Shown here: one piece after another, positions 41,854-50,664 of the stretch
How the letters are laid out: the number at the start of each line of letters is the position of its first letter
How positions within the stretch are numbered: position 1 is the stretch's first letter
Translations under genes and position numbers: made by a program
The notes under the pieces: model-generated
Told to the model about the DNA's origin: nothing
The model's database searches: none
The model's input: the letters and a program-made list of their open reading frames with translations, nothing else
Assembly (NCBI RefSeq): GCF_030929555.1
Contig: NZ_JAVFVT010000014.1
Location: forward strand, 1 to 64,000
Origin: Paenibacillus sp. LHD-117
Lineage (GTDB): Bacteria > Bacillota > Bacilli > Paenibacillales > Paenibacillaceae
Length of the DNA stretch: 64,000 nucleotides
Direction of reading: 5' to 3'

Positions 41854-42723
41854 ATGTTTACGATTACCAGAAAAAAAGCCGGGGCCAAAGCAAGGCGTTC
41901 CTTTACGGGGAATTTGTTCATCTTCGGATTCGTTGCGCTGCTAGGCGTCTTCTCGGCATTCCCGATGTACTTTGCGGTCGTGACGGCGTTCAAGCCGCTC
42001 GACGAGCTGCTGCAATTCCCTCCGCGACTGATCGTGCTTCGTCCGACTTGGACGAACTTTACCGATCTGTACCAGCTCGCGGCGAATATGTGGGTGCCTC
42101 TGTCGAGGTATATTTTCAACACCGTGTTCGTAGCGGTTGCGGGGACGGCGCTGCATGTCGTCTTCGCGGCCATGGCGGCTTATCCGCTAGCCAAACATCG
42201 ATTCCCGGGCAAAAACAACCTGTTCTCCGTGATCGTAATGGCGCTGATGTTCGTGCCGCAAGTGACGTTCATTCCGCAATTCATCATGATGGCGGAGCTG
42301 AACATCGTAGACACGTACGCGGCGATGATCCTGCCGTGGATCGGCTCGTCGCTCGGCCTGTTCCTGATGAAGCAATTCATCGAGCAGCTGCCGGACGCCA
42401 TCCTGGAGGCGGCCCGAATCGACGGCGCCAGCGAATACAAAATTTTCTTCTCCATCATTTGGCCGAACTCGGTTCCGGCATTGATGACGGTCGTCATTTT
42501 CCAATTCGTCAACTTGTGGAACTATGCGCCCAAAGAGCTGATCTACAGCGAATCGAACAAAGTATTCAGGCTGGCGCTGGAGCAGATCGTCGCAGGCGAT
42601 CCCATCGCAAGGATGGGCGCCGGCGCAGCCGCCTCGGTCATTCTGATGATTCCGCCGATCATCGTATTCGTGCTATTGCAGCGCAAGGTCGTCGAGACGA
42701 TGACCTTCGCGGGAATCAAGTGA
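41854..42723 (+). CDS. sugar ABC transporter permease (MalG type), first pair of the DUF5696 cassette
   Basis: 289 residues with a GGAGGGAG ribosome site. A first helix LFIFGFVALLGVFSAFPMYFAVVTAFKP and the EAA loop ILEAARIDGASEYKIFFSIIWPNSVP define the family. The end QRKVVETMTFAGIK is the usual terminus of this subunit. The NHL-repeat gene starts 19 bases later. Confidence 0.92.
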   Translation: MFTITRKKAGAKARRSFTGNLFIFGFVALLGVFSAFPMYFAVVTAFKPLDELLQFPPRLIVLRPTWTNFTDLYQLAANMWVPLSRYIFNTVFVAVAGTALHVVFAAMAAYPLAKHRFPGKNNLFSVIVMALMFVPQVTFIPQFIMMAELNIVDTYAAMILPWIGSSLGLFLMKQFIEQLPDAILEAARIDGASEYKIFFSIIWPNSVPALMTVVIFQFVNLWNYAPKELIYSESNKVFRLALEQIVAGDPIARMGAGAAASVILMIPPIIVFVLLQRKVVETMTFAGIK

Positions 42724-42742
42724 CAAGAAGAGGTGAGCCACA

Positions 42743-44212
42743 TTGAAATTCAAACTTACGTTAGCCGCCGCGCTTCTTCTGCCGATGCTGGCGGCCGGTC
42801 AGACGGCGCATGCGGAAGCTCCATACAAGTCGTACGTGTATAACGAATGGGATCAGTCGAAGGCGTCTCCGACCGGGTACCTTCCCGGCGGTTCGTACAC
42901 CGGCATAGAGGCCGGAGCGGGAGCGTTCATGGAACCTCAAGATCTATTCGTCGATGCGCAGGATAACGTCTACGTCGCCGATACGGGCAACAAGCGCATC
43001 GTCAAACTGAATGAAGAGTTTAAAGCCGAAACCGTCATCGACGGCTTGAGCTGGCAAGGCTCGGAGCTGAAGCTCAGCGCGCCGACGGGACTGTTCGTAT
43101 CGGGCGACGGGACGATGTATATCGCCGACAAGGAAGCGGGACGCGTCATCCGCGCCGGAGCGGACGGGAAGGCGGATCTCGTGATCGAGAAGCCGCAGGA
43201 TCCGCTTATCGCATCGGACTTCGTGTTTAAGCCGGTCAAGGTTGCGGCGGATAACGCGGGACGCATTTACGTTTTGTCGGAAGGGCAGTTTTTCGGGTTG
43301 ATGCAGTTTGACGCTAAGGGCAAGTTTACGGGGTATTACGGAAGCAACCGGGTAGAAGTGACGCCGGCGGTCGTGCTGGAGTCGTTCTGGAAGAGCATCC
43401 TCTCCAAAGAGCAACGCGACGCCATGATGAAGCTGCTGCCGATCGAGTATTCCAATCTGCATATCGGCGCGGACAATTTCGTGTATACGACGACCATCGT
43501 TTCCCGGAATTCCCGGGAGGAAATCAAGAAGCTGAACCCGCTAGGCAACAACGTGCTCGTGACGAGCGGCGGAGCGGCGGATTTCGGGGATAAGGAAATA
43601 AGCTTCAAGGGCGGCGTCAAGCAGGATTCGTCGTTCCTGGACGTCGCCGTCGACGGCGACGGTTTCATCGCCGGGCTTGACCGGACGAGGGGCAAGGTGT
43701 TCGAATACGATGCCGAAGGCAATCCCGTATCCATCTTCGGATCGCTCGGCCATCAGAGAGGCACGTTTGGGCAGCCGGTGGCGCTCGCTTACTGGAAAGA
43801 CGAGCTGCTCGTTCTCGACGCGGGCAAACGCAACGTCACAAGGTTCGTTCGCTCCGAATACGGCAGCCTCGTCCGCGAAGCGACGATCCTATACAACCAG
43901 GGGCTGTACGAGGAGGCCGCAGTCATCTGGAAGGAAGTAGCGCGCCGCAACACGAGCAACGAAATCGCTTATCTCGGTATGGCGAAGGCGCTGGAGAAGG
44001 AAGGCGATTACGAAGAAGCGCTTCATTATTACAAGCTGGGCACGAGCCGATCGGGTTACTCCGATACGTTCGGCCTGAAGCGGATGGATACGGTGCGAGG
44101 CAACCTGCCTCTAATCATGACCGTGCTGATCGCTGCGCTTGCCGGCTATTACGGCTATAAGGGCTTCCGGCTCTGGAGAAACGCCAAGAGGAAGGAGGTC
44201 GCCGGAGGATGA
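42743..44212 (+). CDS. secreted NHL-repeat beta-propeller with TPR and C-terminal membrane anchor
   Basis: 489 residues, starting at a TTG after GAGGTGAG. A cleavable signal peptide (cut near AHA-EAP) precedes NHL-type repeats (about 55-370: MEPQDLFVDAQDNVYVADTGNKRIVKLN, APTGLFVSGDGTMYIADKEAGRVIRA, DVAVDGDGFIAGLDRTRGKVFEYDAEGNPV). Two TPR-like helical pairs follow (about 380-445, ILYNQGLYEEAAVIWKEVARRNTSNEIAYLGMAKALEKEGDYEEALHYYKLG), then a membrane helix (about 455-475) with a basic tail. It would sit outside the membrane as a scaffold or ligand platform. Its position between two importers suggests a part in substrate handling, but no function is known to me. Confidence 0.82.
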   Translation: MKFKLTLAAALLLPMLAAGQTAHAEAPYKSYVYNEWDQSKASPTGYLPGGSYTGIEAGAGAFMEPQDLFVDAQDNVYVADTGNKRIVKLNEEFKAETVIDGLSWQGSELKLSAPTGLFVSGDGTMYIADKEAGRVIRAGADGKADLVIEKPQDPLIASDFVFKPVKVAADNAGRIYVLSEGQFFGLMQFDAKGKFTGYYGSNRVEVTPAVVLESFWKSILSKEQRDAMMKLLPIEYSNLHIGADNFVYTTTIVSRNSREEIKKLNPLGNNVLVTSGGAADFGDKEISFKGGVKQDSSFLDVAVDGDGFIAGLDRTRGKVFEYDAEGNPVSIFGSLGHQRGTFGQPVALAYWKDELLVLDAGKRNVTRFVRSEYGSLVREATILYNQGLYEEAAVIWKEVARRNTSNEIAYLGMAKALEKEGDYEEALHYYKLGTSRSGYSDTFGLKRMDTVRGNLPLIMTVLIAALAGYYGYKGFRLWRNAKRKEVAGG

Positions 44213-44844
44213 CGACAATGTCGCAGACGAGTACCAGCAGATTGAATCCGCTTCGCTGCCTGCTTCATCCGTTCGACGGGTTTGCCGCGGTCAAGGACGA
44301 AGGGAAAGGCTCGATCGCCATTTCGGCCGTAATCGTAGTGCTCTTGTTCTTCGCGACGATTTTCAAGCGCCAGAGCACGGGTTACCCGTTCAATATGGCG
44401 GACTTAAACGCGCTTAACGTTTGGATCATGGCGGCGAAGACGGTCGCGCTGTACGGCTTGTGGGTAGCGGCGAATTGGGCGGTCGCGACATGGATGGACG
44501 GCGAGGGAAAAGCGAAGGAAATCATGATCGTCAGCTCGTACGCCATCATACCGTATGTCGCGGCTCTTATTCTAACGACGCTGCTGAGCAACGTGCTCGT
44601 GCAGGAGGAAGGCATGTTCCTCGGATACGCGATGACGATCGCGACGTTATGGAGCGGGCTGCTTCTGTTCATCGGACTCAACATCGTTCACGATTACGGC
44701 GCGCTGAAGACGCTGCAATCCATCGCGCTAACGTTCGCGGCCATGGCGATCGTCCTGTTCCTGCTCGTCCTGTTCTATACGCTGTTCAATCAAGTGTACG
44801 TGTTTTTCTACACGATCTATAACGAGATGCTGTTCCGCTACTGA
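44209..44844 (+). CDS. Yip1-family integral membrane protein
   Basis: 211 residues with about five hydrophobic helices. It starts with LNPLRCLLHPFDGFAAVKDEGKGSIAISAVIVVLLFFATIF, characteristic of bacterial Yip1-domain proteins, and contains IVSSYAIIPYVAALILTTLLSN. It overlaps the NHL gene by four bases (ATGA), so the two are made together. In bacteria the family has no settled role; here it may be a partner of the NHL/TPR protein or the importers. Confidence 0.82.
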   Translation: MTTMSQTSTSRLNPLRCLLHPFDGFAAVKDEGKGSIAISAVIVVLLFFATIFKRQSTGYPFNMADLNALNVWIMAAKTVALYGLWVAANWAVATWMDGEGKAKEIMIVSSYAIIPYVAALILTTLLSNVLVQEEGMFLGYAMTIATLWSGLLLFIGLNIVHDYGALKTLQSIALTFAAMAIVLFLLVLFYTLFNQVYVFFYTIYNEMLFRY

Positions 44845-44877
44845 TGCTGCGAGCCCATGAGGAAGGAGGACACCTGG

Positions 44878-47175
44878 ATGAAAACAAAAATGTTGCCGGC
44901 GCTGCTTGTCGCCGCGCTGCTGATCGCTGCGGCCGCGGGCGGGGCGGGAGGCAGTGCGCTTGCGCAAGGGGAAAAGGCGGCGGCGCCTGCCGAAGTCGCC
45001 GCGGGCGGCGAAACGGTTCGAAGCGAAGCGCAGCCTAAGCAAGCGGCCGAATCGCCGGATTTGTCCGGCTGGAAGCTCGTTGCCGAGAACGGCAGGCTTA
45101 CCTTGCACGTAAGCCCGGATACCGCCGAAATCGCGGTTTCGGATACCGGCACGGGCGCGGTATGGCTCAGTAATCCGGCAGACCGCGAGCATGACAAGCT
45201 GGCCAAAGGCGCCAAAAAAATGGAGCTTTCATCACAGCTGCTTATCGATTACGTCGACGGGCTGAACAAGCCGTTCCAGGCGAACAGCTTTACGGGCAGC
45301 GTGAAGGAAGGAAAACCCGAGCTGAAGCAAGTAGAGGGAGGCGTCGAGATCGCGTTCGGCTTCCCGAAAGCGGGCTTCGTTATCCCTGTAAGATATACGC
45401 TCGGCGAGGATTACCTGTCGGCGGCGATCGTGACCGAAGGCATTCGACAGACGGGAAAGTTTAATTTGGTCAATATTAGCCTGCTTCCTTTCTTCGGGGC
45501 GGGAGGCCCAGAGGAAGAAGGCTTCATGCTGGTGCCGGACGGAAGCGGAGCGCTGATACGCTTCAACAACGGCAAGAGCAGTTACCGGAGCTATAACGAG
45601 CGGGTTTACGGCGGGGATGCTGCGCTCGATCTCCCTGCCGCGGTTGAAAACAAAGAAACGGCGCGACTGCCCGTGTTCGGCATTAACAAAGGAAACCGCG
45701 GCTTGCTCGCCGTCATGGCGAGCGGGGAATACCAGGCCGGCATCACGGCCGAGGTGAGCGGCAAAAACAACAGCTACAACAACGTGTTCGGCTATCTCAA
45801 CTTGATGGAATCGGAAACGAATGTACTGCTCGAAGGCACGCCGAACGAAAAACAAGTGACGCGCACTTCGGATTCGATGACCGGGGAAGAACCGTTCGAA
45901 GTTCGTTATTACCTGCTTAGCGGCGAAGAACAATCGACCTACGCGGGAATGGCGGGCCGTTACCGGACGTATCTGCAGGAGGAGCTGGGCGTCAAAGCAT
46001 GGGAGCAACCTGCGGATTCAGAGGAGGAGTCCCTGCCGCTGCTCATCGACTTTGTCGGTGGCGCGAAGAAGCGGGAGACGTTCCTCGGCTTCCCGTACGA
46101 AACGGTGGAGACGCTGACTTCCTTCAAGGATGTTTCGAATATCGCAAGCGAGCTGATCGGCGAAGGGATCACTGGCCTATCCGTCCGCATGACGGGCTGG
46201 AGCCCGGGAGGCGCCATGGACGAAGTGCCGGTGTCGCTAAGCGCGGAGCGAAAGCTTGGCGGCACGAAGGGATTGTTGAAGCTGAGCCGGGAGCTTACGG
46301 ATAAAGGCGTCGCCTTCTATCCCGCGGCAGACCCGACCCGAATGTATGAAGGCGGCAACGGCTTCAGCAAATTTTCCGATACGGCCAAAGGCATCAGCCG
46401 CGCGCCGGCGCTGAAATTCCAGTACCGGCTTAGCGACGGCACGAAGGACAAAAGCTCGGCAAGATGGTACCTCATGAAGCCGGACTCCGCGGCCGAAGCC
46501 GCGGTGAGGCTTGCGGCAAGCGCGGAGAGGAACGAGCTTGGCGGCATCGCGCTGCAAGGCATCGGTTCCGCCGTCTACTCCGACTTCAAGCGGGGCGGCT
46601 TGTCCAAAAACGAGACGGGCCGCATCTGGGAGGAAGCGTTGCGCGGCGCTTCGGAGAAAGCCGGCCCTATCCTCTTCGACCATCCGAACGCTTACGCGTT
46701 CCCGTATGCGTCGGCGCTGACCGATGTGCCGCTATACGCGAGCGGATTCGACGTCACGGACGAAGAGGTGCCTTTCTACCGTATCGCAACCAGCGGCTTG
46801 CTGCCCGCATACAGCGAACCGGTCAATCTCTCCAGCATGCCGCGCGACTACATGTTGAAGCTGATCGAGACCGGAACTTATCCCGCTTACCGCTTTATCG
46901 CCAGGGAAGCTTCCCTGCTGACGGGCACCGAGTTCGACGATCTGTACAGCGCGGAGTACGGGCTATGGAGCGAGGAGCTGCTGGAGCAGCACCGGGAGCT
47001 TAGCGCCGCCATGAAGGAATTCCGGGGCAGCGCGATTACGGGCCATCGGAAGCTTGCGGAGGGCGTATACGAAACGAACTTCGAGAACGGCATAACAGCC
47101 TTTGTCAATTATAACGATAAGAACGCCGTCGCCGGCGGGTTCGACATTCCGGCGAACGGCTACCTCATTCGTTAG
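44878..47175 (+). CDS. secreted DUF5696-domain protein, glycosidase-like
   Basis: 765 residues with a signal peptide and an Ala/Glu-rich linker. A beta-rich N-terminal part (GRLTLHVSPDTAEIAVSDTGTGAVWLSNP, then EEEGFMLVPDGSGALIRFNNGKSSYRSYNERVYGGD) precedes a region that looks like a TIM barrel (LPLLIDFVGGAKKRETFLGFPYETVETLTS, GLSVRMTGWSPGGAM, GVAFYPAADPTRMYEG, GPILFDHPNAYAFPYASALTDVPLYASGFD). A small C-terminal beta domain ends it. This layout is reminiscent of clan GH-D enzymes, which is inference. I recognise the family as DUF5696, of unknown function. ATG 44878 has AAGGAGG upstream, so the ATG at 44857 is discarded. Confidence 0.8.
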   Translation: MKTKMLPALLVAALLIAAAAGGAGGSALAQGEKAAAPAEVAAGGETVRSEAQPKQAAESPDLSGWKLVAENGRLTLHVSPDTAEIAVSDTGTGAVWLSNPADREHDKLAKGAKKMELSSQLLIDYVDGLNKPFQANSFTGSVKEGKPELKQVEGGVEIAFGFPKAGFVIPVRYTLGEDYLSAAIVTEGIRQTGKFNLVNISLLPFFGAGGPEEEGFMLVPDGSGALIRFNNGKSSYRSYNERVYGGDAALDLPAAVENKETARLPVFGINKGNRGLLAVMASGEYQAGITAEVSGKNNSYNNVFGYLNLMESETNVLLEGTPNEKQVTRTSDSMTGEEPFEVRYYLLSGEEQSTYAGMAGRYRTYLQEELGVKAWEQPADSEEESLPLLIDFVGGAKKRETFLGFPYETVETLTSFKDVSNIASELIGEGITGLSVRMTGWSPGGAMDEVPVSLSAERKLGGTKGLLKLSRELTDKGVAFYPAADPTRMYEGGNGFSKFSDTAKGISRAPALKFQYRLSDGTKDKSSARWYLMKPDSAAEAAVRLAASAERNELGGIALQGIGSAVYSDFKRGGLSKNETGRIWEEALRGASEKAGPILFDHPNAYAFPYASALTDVPLYASGFDVTDEEVPFYRIATSGLLPAYSEPVNLSSMPRDYMLKLIETGTYPAYRFIAREASLLTGTEFDDLYSAEYGLWSEELLEQHRELSAAMKEFRGSAITGHRKLAEGVYETNFENGITAFVNYNDKNAVAGGFDIPANGYLIR

Positions 47176-47186
47176 GGAGTGAGAGC

Positions 47187-48089
47187 ATGTTCAGACGTCT
47201 ACGGGCAATGCCCTATACGAAGAAGAAAGAGCTGTACGGGTTATTGTTCGTGCTGCCATGGATCATCGGATTTATATTGTTTTTCGCAAAGCCGCTTCTG
47301 ACTTCCTTCATCTATGCCTTTCAAAACCTGGAGCTGACGCCTCAGGGGCTGAAAGGAAGCTTCATCGGCTGGGAAAATTTCGAGTATGCGATCTACAAGG
47401 ATCCAAGCTTTATACGCGAAGCCGTCAATTCCTTCATTAATATGCTGTACGGCGTGCCGCTCATCTTGGTGTACAGTCTGTTCGTCGCCGTGATGATCAA
47501 ACATAAGTTCCCGGGCCGCGGCTTCATGCGGGCGGTATCCTTCCTTCCGGTCATCATCGCCTCCGGCGTCCTGATGCAAATTTTGAAGGAGGACGTGTTC
47601 TCGCAGGGAATGCGGGGCGGCGCGGAGAGCGTCTACCTGTTCGCGGGAGCGGGCATGAACGGCATTTTGACGGAGCTCGGGCTCGGGCCTCAGTTGATCG
47701 AAATCTTCAATAACGTCATCAGCCGCATTTTCGACCTGACATGGCGCTCCGGCGTCCAGGTTCTGCTGTTCCTAGCGGGCTTGCATACGATTCCGGGTTA
47801 CTTGTACGAGGCATCCTCGCTGGAGGGAGCCCGTCCTTGGGAGCAGTTCTGGAAGGTAACGCTGCCAATGCTGACGCCGATGATGCTGCTGAACATCGTA
47901 TATACCATCATCGATACGTTCACCGATTACGGCAACGGCGTCATCATGATGATTTACAACACGGCATTCTCCCAAGTTCGGTTCGGCTACAGCAGCGCGC
48001 TTGCATGGCTGTATTGCCTTGCGATCGCGGCCTTCCTCGGGCTCGTGTATGTACTGCTCAAGAAACGGATCGTATACCTCAAGGATTAA
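47187..48089 (+). CDS. sugar ABC transporter permease (MalF type), second pair of the DUF5696 cassette
   Basis: 300 residues. KELYGLLFVLPWIIGFILFFAKPLLTSFIYAFQNL is the N-terminal helix region. The EAA loop LYEASSLEGARPWEQFWKVTLPMLTP has Glu in place of the usual Asp. It begins 11 bases after the DUF5696 gene and is followed after 22 bases by its partner. Confidence 0.9.
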   Translation: MFRRLRAMPYTKKKELYGLLFVLPWIIGFILFFAKPLLTSFIYAFQNLELTPQGLKGSFIGWENFEYAIYKDPSFIREAVNSFINMLYGVPLILVYSLFVAVMIKHKFPGRGFMRAVSFLPVIIASGVLMQILKEDVFSQGMRGGAESVYLFAGAGMNGILTELGLGPQLIEIFNNVISRIFDLTWRSGVQVLLFLAGLHTIPGYLYEASSLEGARPWEQFWKVTLPMLTPMMLLNIVYTIIDTFTDYGNGVIMMIYNTAFSQVRFGYSSALAWLYCLAIAAFLGLVYVLLKKRIVYLKD

Positions 48090-48111
48090 TCGGAAAGCGG
48101 GGAATCGAAAG

Positions 48112-49071
48112 TTGAACGCCATTGTAGGAAGACGCCAGCTGAAGCTGGCCAAAAAAATAGCGTCGGCGACGGCGCGTTACGCGCTGCTCGCGGCGATCGC
48201 TTACCAGCTTCTGTACCCGCTGCTCTATATGATGAGCATGGCGCTGCGAAAGCCGGAGGAGGCGATCGACCCGAGCGTCATCTGGGTGCCGAAGTCGTTC
48301 ACGCTTAGCAACTTTGCCGACGCGCTGCGGGTCATGGACTTCTGGGACGCGCTGCAGAACAGCGTCCTGATCGGCCTCGGCTGCGGTTTGCTCGACGTCC
48401 TGTCCTGCGCCTTCGTCGCTTACGGCTTTGCTAGATTCAAGTTCCCCTTCTCGGGGCTGCTGTTCTCCCTTGTCATCTTAACACTTGTCATCCCGGTTCA
48501 GACCATCATTCTCCCGCTCTACGCGGATATGCGGTACTTCGATGCGTTCGGCCTCATGAAGCTGACGTCGGCGATAACCGGAGGGCCGGAGTCCGTTAGT
48601 CTGGTCGGCAGCTACTGGTCGTTTTATCTGCCCTCCATGTTCGCCATGGGGTTAAGGGCGGGACTGTTCATCTTTATTTTCCGCCAGTTTTTTATGGGCA
48701 TGCCGAAGGAGCTTGAGGACGCGGCTTACATGGACGGCTGCGGACCGTTCAAGACGTTCTTCCGGGTCATGCTGCCTAACGCCAGAAACGCGATGATTAC
48801 CGTATTCCTGTTTTCCTTTGTCTGGCACTGGAACGAATATTACATGTCGAACCTCTTGCTCGGCAATATGAAAAAAAACTTCGCGATCGCGATTTCCATG
48901 CTGCGCGTCGATCTGCAATCCATCGTGAACGTGCAGACGATCAGCGACCCGCTGGTGATCGTGACGAGGATCCAAGCAGGCGCTTTGCTCGCGATATTGC
49001 CGCTTATCGTTCTTTATTTGATTACGCAGCGGCAATTCGCCGACAGCATCGAGCATGTAGGCATTAAGTAA
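48112..49071 (+). CDS. sugar ABC transporter permease (MalG type), second pair of the DUF5696 cassette
   Basis: 319 residues from a TTG at 48112; the frame stays open upstream into the preceding gene, which is not used. Helices begin with YALLAAIAYQLLYPLLYMMSMALRKPEEAI. The EAA loop is ELEDAAYMDGCGPFKTFFRVMLPNARN. An insertion of about 20 residues after LYADMRYF (DAFGLMKLTSAITGGPESVSLVG) makes it longer than the usual 280. It ends QRQFADSIEHVGIK. Confidence 0.9.
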   Translation: MNAIVGRRQLKLAKKIASATARYALLAAIAYQLLYPLLYMMSMALRKPEEAIDPSVIWVPKSFTLSNFADALRVMDFWDALQNSVLIGLGCGLLDVLSCAFVAYGFARFKFPFSGLLFSLVILTLVIPVQTIILPLYADMRYFDAFGLMKLTSAITGGPESVSLVGSYWSFYLPSMFAMGLRAGLFIFIFRQFFMGMPKELEDAAYMDGCGPFKTFFRVMLPNARNAMITVFLFSFVWHWNEYYMSNLLLGNMKKNFAIAISMLRVDLQSIVNVQTISDPLVIVTRIQAGALLAILPLIVLYLITQRQFADSIEHVGIK

Positions 49072-49079
49072 CGGGCAGC

Positions 49080-49097
49080 GGGCGGGGCGACCCGCCC
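49080..49097 (+). other. stable intercistronic hairpin
   Basis: GGGCGGG-GCGA-CCCGCCC lies 8 bases after the permease stop and 120 bases before the binding-protein gene, without a T tract. Such hairpins often protect upstream mRNA or let the binding-protein message accumulate separately. Confidence 0.55.
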
Positions 49098-49220
49098 GGC
49101 TTGAAGGGAGGCGAGGCCGAAGGTTCTGCATGGCAGGCAAGAGGATTTTGTTTTGCTGGTTAATGATCGAGGGAGTCAACCAAAAAAAGGAATCATCCAT
49201 TAAACGAGGAGGCTATCCAA

Positions 49221-50588
49221 ATGAACAAAAACGTAAAATCTTGGGCAATGATGCTTGCGACAGTGATGATGACGACTACGGTGCTGTCGGCTTGCTCCGG
49301 CGGCAACGGCAATGCGGGCAATGCCGGCAATGCGGCCAATACCGGAAACGCGGGCAACGGAAGCGCGGAAGCCGAAGGCAATGAGGTTAAGGAAGAAGAG
49401 CTGGTTAAGCTTGCAAACGGCAACATTACGGTGCTGTACCATACGTCGCTCGAGCAGTATCAAGAGAGCAAAACGAATAACCCGGATGCGTACGACGCGC
49501 TTCTGGAATCAATTCCCGAATTCGAGAAGCAGCATGGCGGCAAGGTCAATCTGATCGCGGTGCCTTGGGGCGACCAGAAGGCGACGCTGATCTCGATGGT
49601 GAATGCGGGCGAGCAGGTGGACGTGGCGCAGGCGAACGACCAGAACTTCCCCGTCTATCCGCTGAAGAAGATGCTGATGCCGCTTGGCGATTACATCGAT
49701 CTGGCCGACCCGCTCTGGAACAGCTCGGTTTTGAAAGCGTTTGAGTTCGGCGGCGAGCCGTACGCGGCCGGCGTGGGAGCGGCTCCGATCGTGATCTATT
49801 ACAACAAAACGTTATTCGAAAACAACGGCGTGAAATCACCTTCCGAGCTGTACGCCGAAGGCAACTGGACATGGGAAACGTTCCGCTCCACGGCTATGGA
49901 GATGACGCAGGATACGGACGGCGACGGCGCGAGCGACCAATTCGGCTTCGGCTGGTGGGATGCGGGTTACGCGCTGATGGTCGCTTCCAACGGCAAAACG
50001 CTGCTGACCTACAACGAAGACGGCACGATCTCCGCGAACCACGATTCCGACAACGTGAAGGAAGCGGTTCAATTCACGCAGGACGCGCTTCTGAAGGACA
50101 AATACATCGACAAGGACAAGGAAGGCGACTACTTCAACGCCGAGTTCAAAAACGGCAAGCTGGCCATGACGGCGGAATACGGTTTCGGCGGGTTCAACGT
50201 CTTTAAGAGCGACTACGAAATCGACTTCGTGCCGGTGCCGAAAGGCCCTAAAGGCGAGCCCGGCGTAGGCCCTGGCGGCATGTCCGGCTGGTCGATCCCG
50301 ACCGTCTCGAAAAACCCGGAAGGCGCCGCGGCGTTCATCAAGCTGCTGTCGGAGAACGAGCAAAAGGTCGCGACGGCCAAAAACGTCGAGCTGTACGGCC
50401 AGGAGAAGGTTGATTTCATGAACGAGCTCGCAGGCAAAATCCTGTTCGCGCCAATCGGCGTCGAAAAATACTGGGATGCCAATACCGCGCTTCTTACGGG
50501 CATCAAGGACGGCACGCCGGTCGGCACGTTCGCCGCAACGGCGAAGGCGATGCTGGAGGAAGGCATCAACATCACCTTGACGCAATAA
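49221..50588 (+). CDS. sugar-binding lipoprotein (family 1), partner of the second permease pair
   Basis: 455 residues. The signal peptide ends TTTVLSACSGG with a lipobox Cys, followed by a Gly/Asn/Ala repeat linker. The body has DAYDALLESIPEFEKQHGGKVNLIAVPWGDQKATLISMVNAGEQVDVAQANDQN and AAPIVIYYNKTLFENNGVKSPSELYAEGNWTWETFRS, typical of CUT1 binding proteins. AGGAGG precedes the ATG. Three GH32 genes follow directly, so a fructan or fructo-oligosaccharide ligand is likely (inference). Confidence 0.92.
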   Translation: MNKNVKSWAMMLATVMMTTTVLSACSGGNGNAGNAGNAANTGNAGNGSAEAEGNEVKEEELVKLANGNITVLYHTSLEQYQESKTNNPDAYDALLESIPEFEKQHGGKVNLIAVPWGDQKATLISMVNAGEQVDVAQANDQNFPVYPLKKMLMPLGDYIDLADPLWNSSVLKAFEFGGEPYAAGVGAAPIVIYYNKTLFENNGVKSPSELYAEGNWTWETFRSTAMEMTQDTDGDGASDQFGFGWWDAGYALMVASNGKTLLTYNEDGTISANHDSDNVKEAVQFTQDALLKDKYIDKDKEGDYFNAEFKNGKLAMTAEYGFGGFNVFKSDYEIDFVPVPKGPKGEPGVGPGGMSGWSIPTVSKNPEGAAAFIKLLSENEQKVATAKNVELYGQEKVDFMNELAGKILFAPIGVEKYWDANTALLTGIKDGTPVGTFAATAKAMLEEGINITLTQ

Positions 50589-50602
50589 AACTCTTGAAGC
50601 AG

Positions 50603-50629
50603 CCCGCTGTCATGATTTATGGCGGCGGG
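50603..50629 (+). terminator. weak hairpin after the binding-protein gene
   Basis: CCCGCTGTCAT and ATGGCGGCGGG pair with two G-U pairs, then TATGCCTTTT. It probably reduces, not stops, transcription into the GH32 genes. Confidence 0.45.
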
Positions 50630-50664
50630 TATGCCTTTTAAGGGAAGATGGGGGGAATGAAGAA

